A stretch of 64,000 nucleotides of DNA, taken from positions 21,602-85,601 of the forward strand of contig JALHNT010000032.1 of assembly GCA_022843385.1 (NCBI GenBank), written 5' to 3'. Numbering within the stretch: position 1 is the first letter of the stretch; the number at the start of each line of letters is the position of its first letter. Positions 44,260 through 52,542 of this stretch are shown piece by piece. Position numbers and translations under genes: made by a program. Source of the stretch: Anaerolineae bacterium. GTDB lineage: Bacteria; Chloroflexota; Anaerolineae; Aggregatilineales; Phototrophicaceae. The notes beneath the pieces were generated by a model. It was not told where the DNA came from. It saw only the letters and a list, made by a program, of their open reading frames with translations, and searched no databases.

Positions 44260-46506
44260 ATGTTGAAGCGACGCATCTGGCTTGTGTTGATTATCGCCCT
44301 GCTGGCGGCGCTCCCGGCCAGCGCCCAGGATACCACTATTCGCAATCCGGAAGAGCTGGCGCAGCGCTGGTTGGGCTACAACCCAATGATTCCGGCGATT
44401 CCGCTGCCCTCGCCGGCTTATGGTGTCGGCGATGAGGCGACCTTCTGGGTGAGCAAGACCAAGCAGGACGCGCCGAGCCAGATCACCACCATCGCGGCAG
44501 CCGTCACGCCCAGCCTGTACATCTTTGTTGAAGAGGGATTGACCTTTGATCCGCAGCGCATGGCACAGTTGGCGCAGCTCCTGGATAGTCGCTTCGCCTT
44601 GCTGCGGCTGAGCGCCAACCAAGGTGGCATCACGGTAGTGCCAGAAAGCCGGGCGGACTTCGATGCGCTGGAGCAGGTGCCATTCAGCGATATCGATAAT
44701 GATCCCCACTTCTATGTTCTCTACACCCGTGATCTGAACACCGTCAACACCACGCTCTATAACCCAGTCAATCCGCTGCCGGAGCGCTGGGTGAGCAACG
44801 GCTGGAGCAATGAGCACGAGATGCTGCTGGTCAATACGACGCTGACGCCCAACCTCGACCTGACCGATGAAGCCTATATCAGCCGCATCACGCGCCAATT
44901 CTATACTATGCTGGCCTTCAACAATCAGGCACGTCAACCGGTGTGGCTGCGCGAGGCGCTCTCGTGGCGACTGTTGTTCCAGCTTGATCAACGGGAGCTA
45001 ACGATAGACGACATCGGGCCGTTCTTCGCTGCTCCCAACACCTCGCTGACCAGCGGTGACTTCGGCGCGGGTCAGGCTTTTCTGAGCTATTTGCAGCAGC
45101 GCTTTGGTCCCGGCATTTTCAGCGAGATCAGCCAGCAGAGTGGAACTGGTTTGCGGGCACTGGATCGGGCGCTGGAAATTCGGCAGGCCACCGATACGGT
45201 GTCTGGCGAGCCGATCACAGCGCTGGATGTCTTCGGCGATTTTGTCATGGCTAATGTATTCAACGGCGCGATTGGCGATGGCCGTTTTGGTTACAGCGAC
45301 CCGGCTTTCGCCGATCTGCGAGCCGAGCCGCTGGTAATTCAGGATGAGTTCAATTTCCAGACACCCCAAATCGCTGTCAATCAATTCGGCAGCACCTATC
45401 TGCTGCTGACCAGTACTGCGCCCGATCCAGTGGATTTCACGCTGGTCTTTCAGGGGCTGTCACAGACGCCGCGGTTGCCCATTCCGGGAGAAGTCGACAA
45501 TCATTTTTATTGGTCGGGCAACACCATCAACGCTAACACTTCGATGGTACGGAGCTTCGATCTGACGGCGGTGAACCAGGCCAGCCTGTCATTCGATGCC
45601 TGGTATGTGATGTCCAATGGGTGGAACTACGGCTATGTCAGCATATCCGAGGATGATGGTGAGAGTTGGCAGATCATCCCCACTTCACTCAGTACCAGCA
45701 GCAATCCCTACGGCCTGGGCTATGGAGCGGGACTGACTGGCTTCAGCAGCCCTGAGCAGCCGCGTCCCTTCCCCTTCCTGGGCGTCAACCTGGATGGGAT
45801 GGCGATTACCAACATCATGGAGAACAGCCCACTGGCTGGCACTGAAGTGCGACCCGGCGATGTGTTGGCTGGACATGATGGCGCAGTCTGGGCCGAGGGC
45901 GAAGACATCTTCAGCTTCCTGGCGCAGTTCCGCCCCGGCGACACGATCAGCCTGTATATGCAGCGCGAGGATGAATTCTACAGTGTCGAGGTGGTGCTGG
46001 GGACACATCCGGTGCGCGTCATCAATCCTGATCCGATCTGGGTGACACAATCGGCAGATCTGTCGGGTTTCGCTGGCAAGACCATCCTGATCCGCTTCGA
46101 CTATATCAGCGCCGCCGAAAACCCTGATCTTGGAATCGCCATCGACAACATCGCCATCCCGGAGATCGACTATCTGGATGACGCCGAGTCGGGGGTGCAG
46201 GGATGGACGCTGAGCGGCTGGCAGCAGATGCGTAACGAAACCGAGCAGCAATTTCTGGTGCAGTTCGCCCTGCTGCGGCAGGAGGGTCAGAGCCAGATTG
46301 GACGGCTGCTGGATGACCAGGCCGAAGAGCCACTGGGCGGCTGGGACTTCACTCTTCAGCCCAATGACCTCCTGATCCTGACGGTCTCCGGCATTAATGC
46401 GGACACCAACATCCCCGGCCTGTATCAGTTCGCAGCACAGGAACGTCAGGCCAATGGTTCTGCACCGGAGGATGAGCCGACGCCAACAGTGCAGCCGAGC
46501 ATCTGA
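44260..46506 (+). CDS. Secreted InhA/M6-like protein with an inserted PDZ domain
   Basis: A 748-residue exported protein (signal peptide ends PASAQ). The N-terminal ~320 residues resemble the peptidase part of gluzincin-type proteins, but no HEXXH zinc motif is found; the equivalent of the second helix reads PVWLREALSWRL. The middle-to-C-terminal part is the immune inhibitor A beta-sandwich (LSFDAWYVMSNGWNYGYVSI, later WVTQSADLSGFAGKTILIRF and AIDNIAIPEI), typical of M6 proteases. A PDZ-like domain (about 510-590; LGVNLDGMAITNIMENSPLA, VRPGDVLAG) is inserted between the halves of this sandwich. Possibly a substrate-binding or scavenging protein rather than an active protease. Confidence 0.7.
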   Translation: MLKRRIWLVLIIALLAALPASAQDTTIRNPEELAQRWLGYNPMIPAIPLPSPAYGVGDEATFWVSKTKQDAPSQITTIAAAVTPSLYIFVEEGLTFDPQRMAQLAQLLDSRFALLRLSANQGGITVVPESRADFDALEQVPFSDIDNDPHFYVLYTRDLNTVNTTLYNPVNPLPERWVSNGWSNEHEMLLVNTTLTPNLDLTDEAYISRITRQFYTMLAFNNQARQPVWLREALSWRLLFQLDQRELTIDDIGPFFAAPNTSLTSGDFGAGQAFLSYLQQRFGPGIFSEISQQSGTGLRALDRALEIRQATDTVSGEPITALDVFGDFVMANVFNGAIGDGRFGYSDPAFADLRAEPLVIQDEFNFQTPQIAVNQFGSTYLLLTSTAPDPVDFTLVFQGLSQTPRLPIPGEVDNHFYWSGNTINANTSMVRSFDLTAVNQASLSFDAWYVMSNGWNYGYVSISEDDGESWQIIPTSLSTSSNPYGLGYGAGLTGFSSPEQPRPFPFLGVNLDGMAITNIMENSPLAGTEVRPGDVLAGHDGAVWAEGEDIFSFLAQFRPGDTISLYMQREDEFYSVEVVLGTHPVRVINPDPIWVTQSADLSGFAGKTILIRFDYISAAENPDLGIAIDNIAIPEIDYLDDAESGVQGWTLSGWQQMRNETEQQFLVQFALLRQEGQSQIGRLLDDQAEEPLGGWDFTLQPNDLLILTVSGINADTNIPGLYQFAAQERQANGSAPEDEPTPTVQPSI

Positions 46507-46584
46507 ATGCGCTTGATCTACTCTCTGCCGGGAAGCAGCCCGGCGGAGCATTCGTCAGGTGATTAACACCGGAAGGCTGTGGTT

Positions 46585-47793
46585 TCATCTCGAACAGGCC
46601 GCTGTAACCGCCCCCCAGAAGGCGGCTCGCACCGGCGCGATAGCGAAGTCGATCTCCGCCTGCTGGACGGCGCGCTGTTCGATGGCTTTGCGATCCACTT
46701 GCCCGCCCGCGACGGCCTCCAGTGTTCGCACGAGTGCTGCTACATCCGGCTGATCGACCACCAGGCCACACCCATGTCGAGTAATGTAATCGCACACAAA
46801 GGAGCCTGCTGGGGCGTGAACCAGCACTAACCGCCCGGATTGTAGATAATCGCCCAACTTCCCCGGTGAGGCCAGCCGCAGCACTTCGGCAATTTCTGAG
46901 TCGAATGCCAGCGGCAGAAACAACAGATCAGCCGCCCGCAGCGCCGCACCCACCTGTTCCTGTGGAATGTGCCGATGCACAGTGATCGAAGCGCCGGTCA
47001 GCCCGGCCTCAGCCAGTACCTCAGCCGGTTGGTCTGTGAACAGATGAAGATGCCAGCGGGCTGGTGGGGTGTATGCCATCCCCTGGAGCAGGCGGCGGAA
47101 GGCATCCCAGTGAGCGTGATAGATTGCGCCAGCATAGACGATATTCAGTCTGTCATCAGGGAGGGACAGCACAGGGGTTTCTGACACCCTGAGCGCAGCC
47201 GGATTATGAACGACTACCGTCGGACAATTGTAGCGCCGCTGGTACTCGGCTGCCGTCAATTCATTGGTGACGATCACCTGCGCAGCCTGATGCATCACCC
47301 GCGCCGCCCAGCCGGTTGTCACAGCGCGCATCCAGCCAGTCAGGTGATAGGCGTAGTCATCAAAGATGTAGGGGATCAGCGGCAGCTTCAACTGCTCACA
47401 GGTCAGCGCGGCAGCCGGCAGATCAAACACGGTGCCGGTGCAGGCTACCAGAGCATCGGGTCGGTCGTGACGCAGCAGACGGATGAGCTGATCGGCTCGC
47501 TGCCAGATATAGTGGTCGATGCGCCAGCGCTGACTCAATCGTGAGAGGGCACGCTCAGCAATATCACGTAGCGTAGCCACCGGATCATCCGGGTTGATGT
47601 GAAAGCGTGGTTCGGGGAGGATGTGCAGCCGTCCAGCCAGCGGCGGGGATGCGAAGCTGGTCGGTGGAAGCGGTTGGCTGGCGATGAGAACATAATCGTC
47701 AGGTGCGGCATTCTCCAGCAGGCGGTAGAGCATGACCGCCTGACCGGACGAAGCCGGCGGCAGGATATGTGAGAGCAGGGCGATGCGCGTCAT
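46585..47793 (-). CDS. Glycosyltransferase family 4-like protein
   Basis: A 402-residue GT-B type glycosyltransferase. N-terminal half: IALLSHILPPASSGQA acceptor/loop region; C-terminal half: NIVYAGAIYHAHWDAFRRLL (nucleotide-sugar-binding strand), then RAADLLFLPLAF and ASPGKLGDYLQSGRLVLVHA as the E-x7-E-like donor loop. Probably transfers a sugar to a surface polysaccharide or lipid. The open frame starts 29 codons upstream, but MTRIALLSHILPP fits the family start. It lies downstream of the ABC exporter genes on the same strand. Confidence 0.82.
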   Translation of the reverse strand: MTRIALLSHILPPASSGQAVMLYRLLENAAPDDYVLIASQPLPPTSFASPPLAGRLHILPEPRFHINPDDPVATLRDIAERALSRLSQRWRIDHYIWQRADQLIRLLRHDRPDALVACTGTVFDLPAAALTCEQLKLPLIPYIFDDYAYHLTGWMRAVTTGWAARVMHQAAQVIVTNELTAAEYQRRYNCPTVVVHNPAALRVSETPVLSLPDDRLNIVYAGAIYHAHWDAFRRLLQGMAYTPPARWHLHLFTDQPAEVLAEAGLTGASITVHRHIPQEQVGAALRAADLLFLPLAFDSEIAEVLRLASPGKLGDYLQSGRLVLVHAPAGSFVCDYITRHGCGLVVDQPDVAALVRTLEAVAGGQVDRKAIEQRAVQQAEIDFAIAPVRAAFWGAVTAACSR

Positions 47794-47902
47794 GGGGGCC
47801 AGCCTATCACGAATTGGCTGTTCCATAAAGGGGTAGAGCTTCAAGCCGGTGCTGGCCTGGCCGCGTGTGCGCCCCGGCACAATGCTGCCCTGACTTGCGT
47901 CT

Positions 47903-48655
47903 TCACCGGGTACGCCAGTCGAGTCGGCGGATGACCAGCCACAAAAACAGCAGCATGAATCCGATCAGCGCCAGCAGGTCGAGCAGTAGCGGCAGTCGGT
48001 CGGCTTGCCCCAGCAGGACGTGCCTCAGCGCTGAGGCGGCATAAGTTGCTGGCGAGAACAGGCTGAGGATGTTCATGAATTCCGGCAGCCGTTCCAGCGG
48101 GATCAACACCGGGCCGAAGCCGAAGAGTACGAAACTGGTCAGAGTGCTGATGCTGTTCACTTCTTCCGGGTTCCGCCCCAGCAGGCCGATGAACGCCCCA
48201 AGGCCGGAGAGCGAGAGGCTGATGAGTGGGATGACCAGCAGAACCAGCGGATCAATCGCCAGCGGGAGGCGCAGGATGAGCCAGCCCAGCAGCAAGGTTG
48301 TCAGCGCTGAGGGCAGCGACAGCAGCAGGAACGCCAGCACCGTCGCAATAATCAGGCTGGAACGGTGAATGGGCAGGGTGGCGAAATAATCGAGCGTCCC
48401 GGCCAGCCGCATATACGCGAAGTTGCTGCTGACGCGCCCCAGCCCATCGAGCAGCAGCGACAGCACCAGATTGCCTGTCAGGATGTAACCGGCGGAGCGC
48501 ACATCGTTGATCGAGAAAGCGCTGAAGGTGGCGATCAGGAACGTCGGTGCCAGGATGCCGATGATGATGCTGCTGCGCCACGACCAGCGCCAATTGGTCA
48601 ACTGGATCAGCAGCAGATCCCACACCTGGACGAGATAGGGCTGATGAACCTTCAT
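47903..48655 (-). CDS. ABC-2 type transporter permease
   Basis: A 250-residue membrane protein with about six hydrophobic segments and the ABC-2 export pattern (IGILAPTFLIATFSAFSIND, then FGFGPVLIPLERLPEFMNIL as the conserved loop before the last segments). The ATG at 48653-48655 overlaps the ATPase stop as ATGA. The pair probably exports a polysaccharide, lipid or drug; the GT4-like gene downstream supports a glycan or glycolipid, by inference. Confidence 0.88.
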   Translation of the reverse strand: MKVHQPYLVQVWDLLLIQLTNWRWSWRSSIIIGILAPTFLIATFSAFSINDVRSAGYILTGNLVLSLLLDGLGRVSSNFAYMRLAGTLDYFATLPIHRSSLIIATVLAFLLLSLPSALTTLLLGWLILRLPLAIDPLVLLVIPLISLSLSGLGAFIGLLGRNPEEVNSISTLTSFVLFGFGPVLIPLERLPEFMNILSLFSPATYAASALRHVLLGQADRLPLLLDLLALIGFMLLFLWLVIRRLDWRTR

Positions 48656-49563
48656 GATTGATCCACCGCCGCGAAATACAGGTCTTCCAGCGAAGCCGTG
48701 CTGAGGCGGAAATCTTCGACCCCTGGTGCCTGTTGCAACCAATCCAGATACTCGGCGGCGCGCCGGGGTTCAAGGAAGATCTGCCAGCGTCCAGGGCTGA
48801 TCTCATGATGCAGGGTTGAAAGGGGCAGCGTTGGCGGCTGCGCCGGGTCGAAGATCACTTCGATGCGCCAGCGCTGATTCAGTTCAGCCTTCAATTGCCC
48901 TGGCCGTCCCAGCGCGATGAGCTTTCCGCCACGCAGAATGCCGACTCGCTGCACCACCTTCTCTGCTTCCAGCACATTATGGGTGACCAGGATGATGGTC
49001 GCGCCCTGATCGCGGTTGGCCTGGCGCAGCATGTCCCAGACCAGCGAACGGTTCTGCGGGTCAAGGTCATTGGTCGGCTCATCGAGGATCATCACCGGCG
49101 GCGCGGCAGCCAACGTGATGCCCAGCAGCGCCAGCCGCTTCTGTCCCCCGCTTAAACGTGGGATGGGCTGGTCATGCAGATGACCCAGATGCAGCCGTTC
49201 TAACACTGCATCACGCTCGCGCCGGGCTTCGGGATGGCTCAGGCCGCGCAGGTGAGCTGTGAAATACAACGCTTCGCCGACGGTCAGGTTGTTGAGCGCC
49301 ATACCACTCTGCGGCATATAGGCGATGCGACTGGCCGCAAAGGCATGGGATCGACCCAACGGCTGTCCCATGAATAAAATCTCGCCGCTGGTTGGCTGTA
49401 AGAGCTGCGCCATCTGTTTGACCAGGGTGGTCTTGCCCGCGCCATTATCGCCGAGCAATCCCAGGAAATCACCGGCTTCAACCGTCAGCGAGATGTGGTC
49501 ATTGGCGGGATGGGTCTGATGAGGATAAATCTTGGTCAGTTGATGAACATCGTAGATCAACAT
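48652..49563 (-). CDS. ABC exporter ATP-binding protein
   Basis: A 303-residue ATPase. Walker A GLLGDNGAGKTT, Q-loop YMPQSG, signature RLSGGQKRLALLG, Walker B VMILDEPTNDLD and the H-loop in LVTHNVLEAEKV are intact. The C-terminal ~80 residues form the extra domain seen in ABC-2 (DrrA/CcmA-like) ATPases. It forms an exporter with the permease that overlaps its stop. The start is uncertain: TATACT seven bases before the ATG at 49563 would give a leaderless transcript, whereas GGAG ten bases before the ATG at 49593 would support a ten-codon extension. Confidence 0.9.
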   Translation of the reverse strand: MLIYDVHQLTKIYPHQTHPANDHISLTVEAGDFLGLLGDNGAGKTTLVKQMAQLLQPTSGEILFMGQPLGRSHAFAASRIAYMPQSGMALNNLTVGEALYFTAHLRGLSHPEARRERDAVLERLHLGHLHDQPIPRLSGGQKRLALLGITLAAAPPVMILDEPTNDLDPQNRSLVWDMLRQANRDQGATIILVTHNVLEAEKVVQRVGILRGGKLIALGRPGQLKAELNQRWRIEVIFDPAQPPTLPLSTLHHEISPGRWQIFLEPRRAAEYLDWLQQAPGVEDFRLSTASLEDLYFAAVDQS

Positions 49564-49704
49564 GGAGGTCAGTATAAGTGCGGTCAGCGGCATTAGCAAG
49601 ATGCTCCAAAACGCGCTATGCTTTTTTAGGTGTTTTGCTCAGGCTCAAAACCCGCCGCGACTGCTTTAATTCGAATAGGGTTTTACTCTCTGGAGGAATG
49701 CAAG

Positions 49705-50826
49705 ATGTTCGTTCGTTGGTTGACTCGTTTGAGTGTCGCAGCCATGCTGCTGCTTCTGGTTGTTGGCAGCGCGGCGCTGGCGCAGGACAGCGAATATGTC
49801 GATGAGTGCGTGGCGGCTTCGCCCGATGCTACACCCGAAACTGCTATGGAAGTCCCGGATAACAGCGAAGTCAGTTTTGAGATCATCCTGCCGAATGCGC
49901 GCGGGGATCGTTCATTCATCGACTCGGCGGCTGCCGGGGCCGAACGCGCCATCGCGGAACTGGGCGTGACCGGCACGATCATCGAAACGGCTGGCGTTCA
50001 GGAACATGATGCTGCGGTGCGCCGCGCCGTACAGAACAGCCCTGACATCGTGATTACCATCGCCGTTGACTCGACCACGATTGATGAGATTGTCGATGAA
50101 TTCCCGGAACAGAACTTCGCCGCGCAGGAAACCTTCTTCCCCGCCCCGCCCGACTATCCCAATCTGGCGGTCTATAACATCCTCACCCACGAAAACAGCT
50201 ATCTGGCGGGCATCGCTGCCGGTATGCTGACCCGCACCAAGACCGTTGGCGCGGTCGGTGGCGGTGACTTCCCCGGCATCAACCTGTTCATCGTCGGCTA
50301 CGAAGAAGGCGTCAAGTCGGTCTGCCCGGATTGCGAAGTGCTGAAGGCCTATGTCGGCGGCTCGAACCCGTTCGCCGACCCGGTGCGGGCGAAGGAACTG
50401 GCGCTCGGTCTGTATTCGCAGGGCGCGGACATCCTGTATCAGGTGGCCGGACGCAGCGGTGAAGGTGTGCTGGAAGCGGCCAGCGACACCGGCAACTTCG
50501 CCATCGGCGTCGATAGCAACCAGGATGATCTGTATCCCGGCACCATCATCGTCTCGGCGATGAAGCGCGTCGATAACGCCGTGTACGCCTTTGTCCAGAG
50601 CATGGTCGATGGCACCTATGAAGCCGGTGAAACCACCGTCGGCCTGGCTGAGGGCTTCGCCGGTCTGAGCTGGGACCTGGGCATCTGCTCACGCACCTTC
50701 GATGAGAACGGGCCGGAAGATATGGTCGAGAAGCTGCCGGCCGTCCGCATGGCGATTGCTGAAGCTCGCGCCCAGATTCTGGCGGGCGAGATCGTCGTCA
50801 CCAACGCGCTGGAACAAAGCGGCTAG
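49705..50826 (+). CDS. BMP family ABC transporter substrate-binding protein (operon B)
   Basis: A 373-residue exported binding protein with a signal peptide ending ALA-QD and no lipobox. BMP/PnrA pattern: FEIILPNARGDRSFIDSAAA at the N-terminal lobe, PDIVITIAVDSTTIDEIVDE, SYLAGIAAGMLTRTKTVGAV, and the later GVDSNQDDLYPGTIIVSAMK. Ligands of the family are nucleosides or purine bases. GGAGG eight bases upstream of the ATG fixes the start; the frame is open 25 codons further upstream. First gene of operon B; a repeat-filled gap of ~190 bases follows before the ATPase gene. Confidence 0.93.
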   Translation: MFVRWLTRLSVAAMLLLLVVGSAALAQDSEYVDECVAASPDATPETAMEVPDNSEVSFEIILPNARGDRSFIDSAAAGAERAIAELGVTGTIIETAGVQEHDAAVRRAVQNSPDIVITIAVDSTTIDEIVDEFPEQNFAAQETFFPAPPDYPNLAVYNILTHENSYLAGIAAGMLTRTKTVGAVGGGDFPGINLFIVGYEEGVKSVCPDCEVLKAYVGGSNPFADPVRAKELALGLYSQGADILYQVAGRSGEGVLEAASDTGNFAIGVDSNQDDLYPGTIIVSAMKRVDNAVYAFVQSMVDGTYEAGETTVGLAEGFAGLSWDLGICSRTFDENGPEDMVEKLPAVRMAIAEARAQILAGEIVVTNALEQSG

Positions 50827-50838
50827 ACCTGTATCTAT

Positions 50839-50919
50839 CCAGAAACCTCACCCCCCAACCCCCTCTCCGTTGACGGAGAGGGGGAGTCGAGCGAAGCGAG
50901 GCGGGGGTGAGGTTTCTGG
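50839..50919. repeat. Palindromic repeat element between operon B genes
   Basis: An 81-base palindrome. Outer arms of 17 bases (50839-50855, CCAGAAACCTCACCCCC, and its exact complement 50903-50919) enclose a perfect 12-bp inner stem (50859-50870 with 50873-50884) and a small TCGAGCGAAGCGAGG hairpin. This is typical of REP-like dispersed repeats. Confidence 0.8.
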
Positions 50920-50928
50920 AAGCTGTCC

Positions 50929-50950
50929 GGGGTGGTTCACGAACCGCCCC
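50929..50950. repeat. REP-like hairpin, GGGGTGGTT type
   Basis: GGGGTGGTT (50929-50937), loop CACG, AACCGCCCC (50942-50950), nine pairs including one G-T. It is nearly the same hairpin as 7772-7793 in operon A. No T tract; it lies 68 bases before the ATPase start. Confidence 0.6.
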
Positions 50951-51017
50951 TGCACCCATGATGGTGGTCATGGGTATCCGAAGAACTGAAGTTCCCCTCA
51001 CACCACAGGATGCCTCT

Positions 51018-52538
51018 ATGCCCAACGCGGTTGAAATGCTCCACATTCGCAAATACTTCGAGTCATCGGCCACGCTGGCCTGCGATGATGTCAGCTTCAC
51101 CGTCGCCAAAGGCGAGGTTCATGCGCTGGTGGGCGAGAATGGCGCGGGCAAGACCACGCTGATGAGCATCCTCTACGGGCTGGTCGCACCCGACCAGGGC
51201 GAGATTCGCCTTCACGAGCAGACTGTCGCCATCCACCACCCCAACGACGCCATCCGGTTGGGCATCGGCATGGTGCATCAGCATTTTAAGCTGGTGCCAT
51301 CCTTCACCATCGCCCAGAACATCATGCTCGGCATCGAGCCGAACCAGTTGGGCTTCATCAACGGCAAGGATGAAGCCGAGGCGGTGCGGGCGCTCTCCGA
51401 GTCGTTTGGGCTGCCGGTTGACCCAAATGCGACGGTGGCTGAGATTTCGGTGGGGATTCAGCAGCGCGTCGAAATTCTGAAGGCGCTTCAGCGCAACGCC
51501 CAGGTGCTGATCCTGGATGAGCCGACGGCAGTGCTGACGCCGCAGGAAGTCCACGAACTCTACACCGTCATCCGCAACCTGGCGCAGAATGGGCGCACCG
51601 TCATCCTTATCACCCACAAGCTGCTGGAAGTGAAAGAAGTGGCGGATCGCGTCAGCACCATGCGGCGCGGGCGCATGATCGGCACCCATCAGGTGGCTGA
51701 CGTGAGCATCCGTGACATGGCGAACATGATGGTCGGGCGCGAGGTAATCCTGCAAGTCGAGAAGAAACCGGCTCAACCCGGCGAGACCATCCTCCGCATC
51801 GAGAATGCGCTGGTGGCCGGGGCGGGTGGTGTGCCGGCGGTGTTCGGCGTGTCGTTGGAGGTGAAGGCCGGGGAAATCCTGGGCATCGCCGGCGTCAGCG
51901 GCAACGGCCAGACCGAGCTGATCGAAGCCGTGGCCGGGCTGCGTCCGCTGGATGGCGGGGTGATCTCGCTATTGGGGAGCGACATCAGCCACCAGACCGT
52001 TCGTGAGCGGCGCACACGCGGGCTGGCGCACATCCCGGAAGACCGGCTGGTGATGGGGCTGAACCTGACCACCAACCTGGATGAGAATGTGGTCGTCACT
52101 CATTATCACGAAGCGCCGTTTTCGCAGCGCGGCGTGCTGCAATTCGAGCCGGTGCGTAAGCTGGCGCAGCAGATCGTCGATGCCTTTCAGGTCAAGTCGG
52201 CGCGGGTCGGTGAAGGCATCCGTACCCTCTCCGGCGGCAACCTGCAAAAGGTGGTGCTGGGGCGCGAACTGGAAGGTCGTCCGCGTTTCATCATCGCCAA
52301 TCAGCCGACGCGCGGGCTGGATGTGGGCAGCATTGAATTTGTTCACAAGACGCTGATCGAGCAGCGCGACGCCGGCGCGGCCATCCTGCTGGTGTCGGTG
52401 GAACTGGATGAGATTTTCTCGCTGGCCGACCGCATCGCCGTCATGTTCGAGGGGCGCATCATGGGCATCCTGAGCCGCGCCGAAGCGACCGAGGAGTCGG
52501 TCGGCCTGTTGATGGCCGGCAGTACGCTAGGGGTATAA
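51018..52538 (+). CDS. BMP-type ABC importer, double ATP-binding protein (operon B)
   Basis: A 506-residue protein with two ABC domains. Domain 1: Walker A GENGAGKTT, signature ISVGIQQ, Walker B VLILDEPTAVL. Domain 2: degenerate Walker A GVSGNGQTE, signature LSGGNLQ and IIANQPTRGLD. It powers the two permeases that follow. The frame is open from 50907, but AGGA seven bases before the ATG at 51018 and alignment with MLHIRKYFESSATLACDDVS support that start. Paralogue of the ATPase at 5952-7499; gene order differs between the two operons. Confidence 0.92.
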   Translation: MPNAVEMLHIRKYFESSATLACDDVSFTVAKGEVHALVGENGAGKTTLMSILYGLVAPDQGEIRLHEQTVAIHHPNDAIRLGIGMVHQHFKLVPSFTIAQNIMLGIEPNQLGFINGKDEAEAVRALSESFGLPVDPNATVAEISVGIQQRVEILKALQRNAQVLILDEPTAVLTPQEVHELYTVIRNLAQNGRTVILITHKLLEVKEVADRVSTMRRGRMIGTHQVADVSIRDMANMMVGREVILQVEKKPAQPGETILRIENALVAGAGGVPAVFGVSLEVKAGEILGIAGVSGNGQTELIEAVAGLRPLDGGVISLLGSDISHQTVRERRTRGLAHIPEDRLVMGLNLTTNLDENVVVTHYHEAPFSQRGVLQFEPVRKLAQQIVDAFQVKSARVGEGIRTLSGGNLQKVVLGRELEGRPRFIIANQPTRGLDVGSIEFVHKTLIEQRDAGAAILLVSVELDEIFSLADRIAVMFEGRIMGILSRAEATEESVGLLMAGSTLGV

Positions 52539-52542
52539 CACG

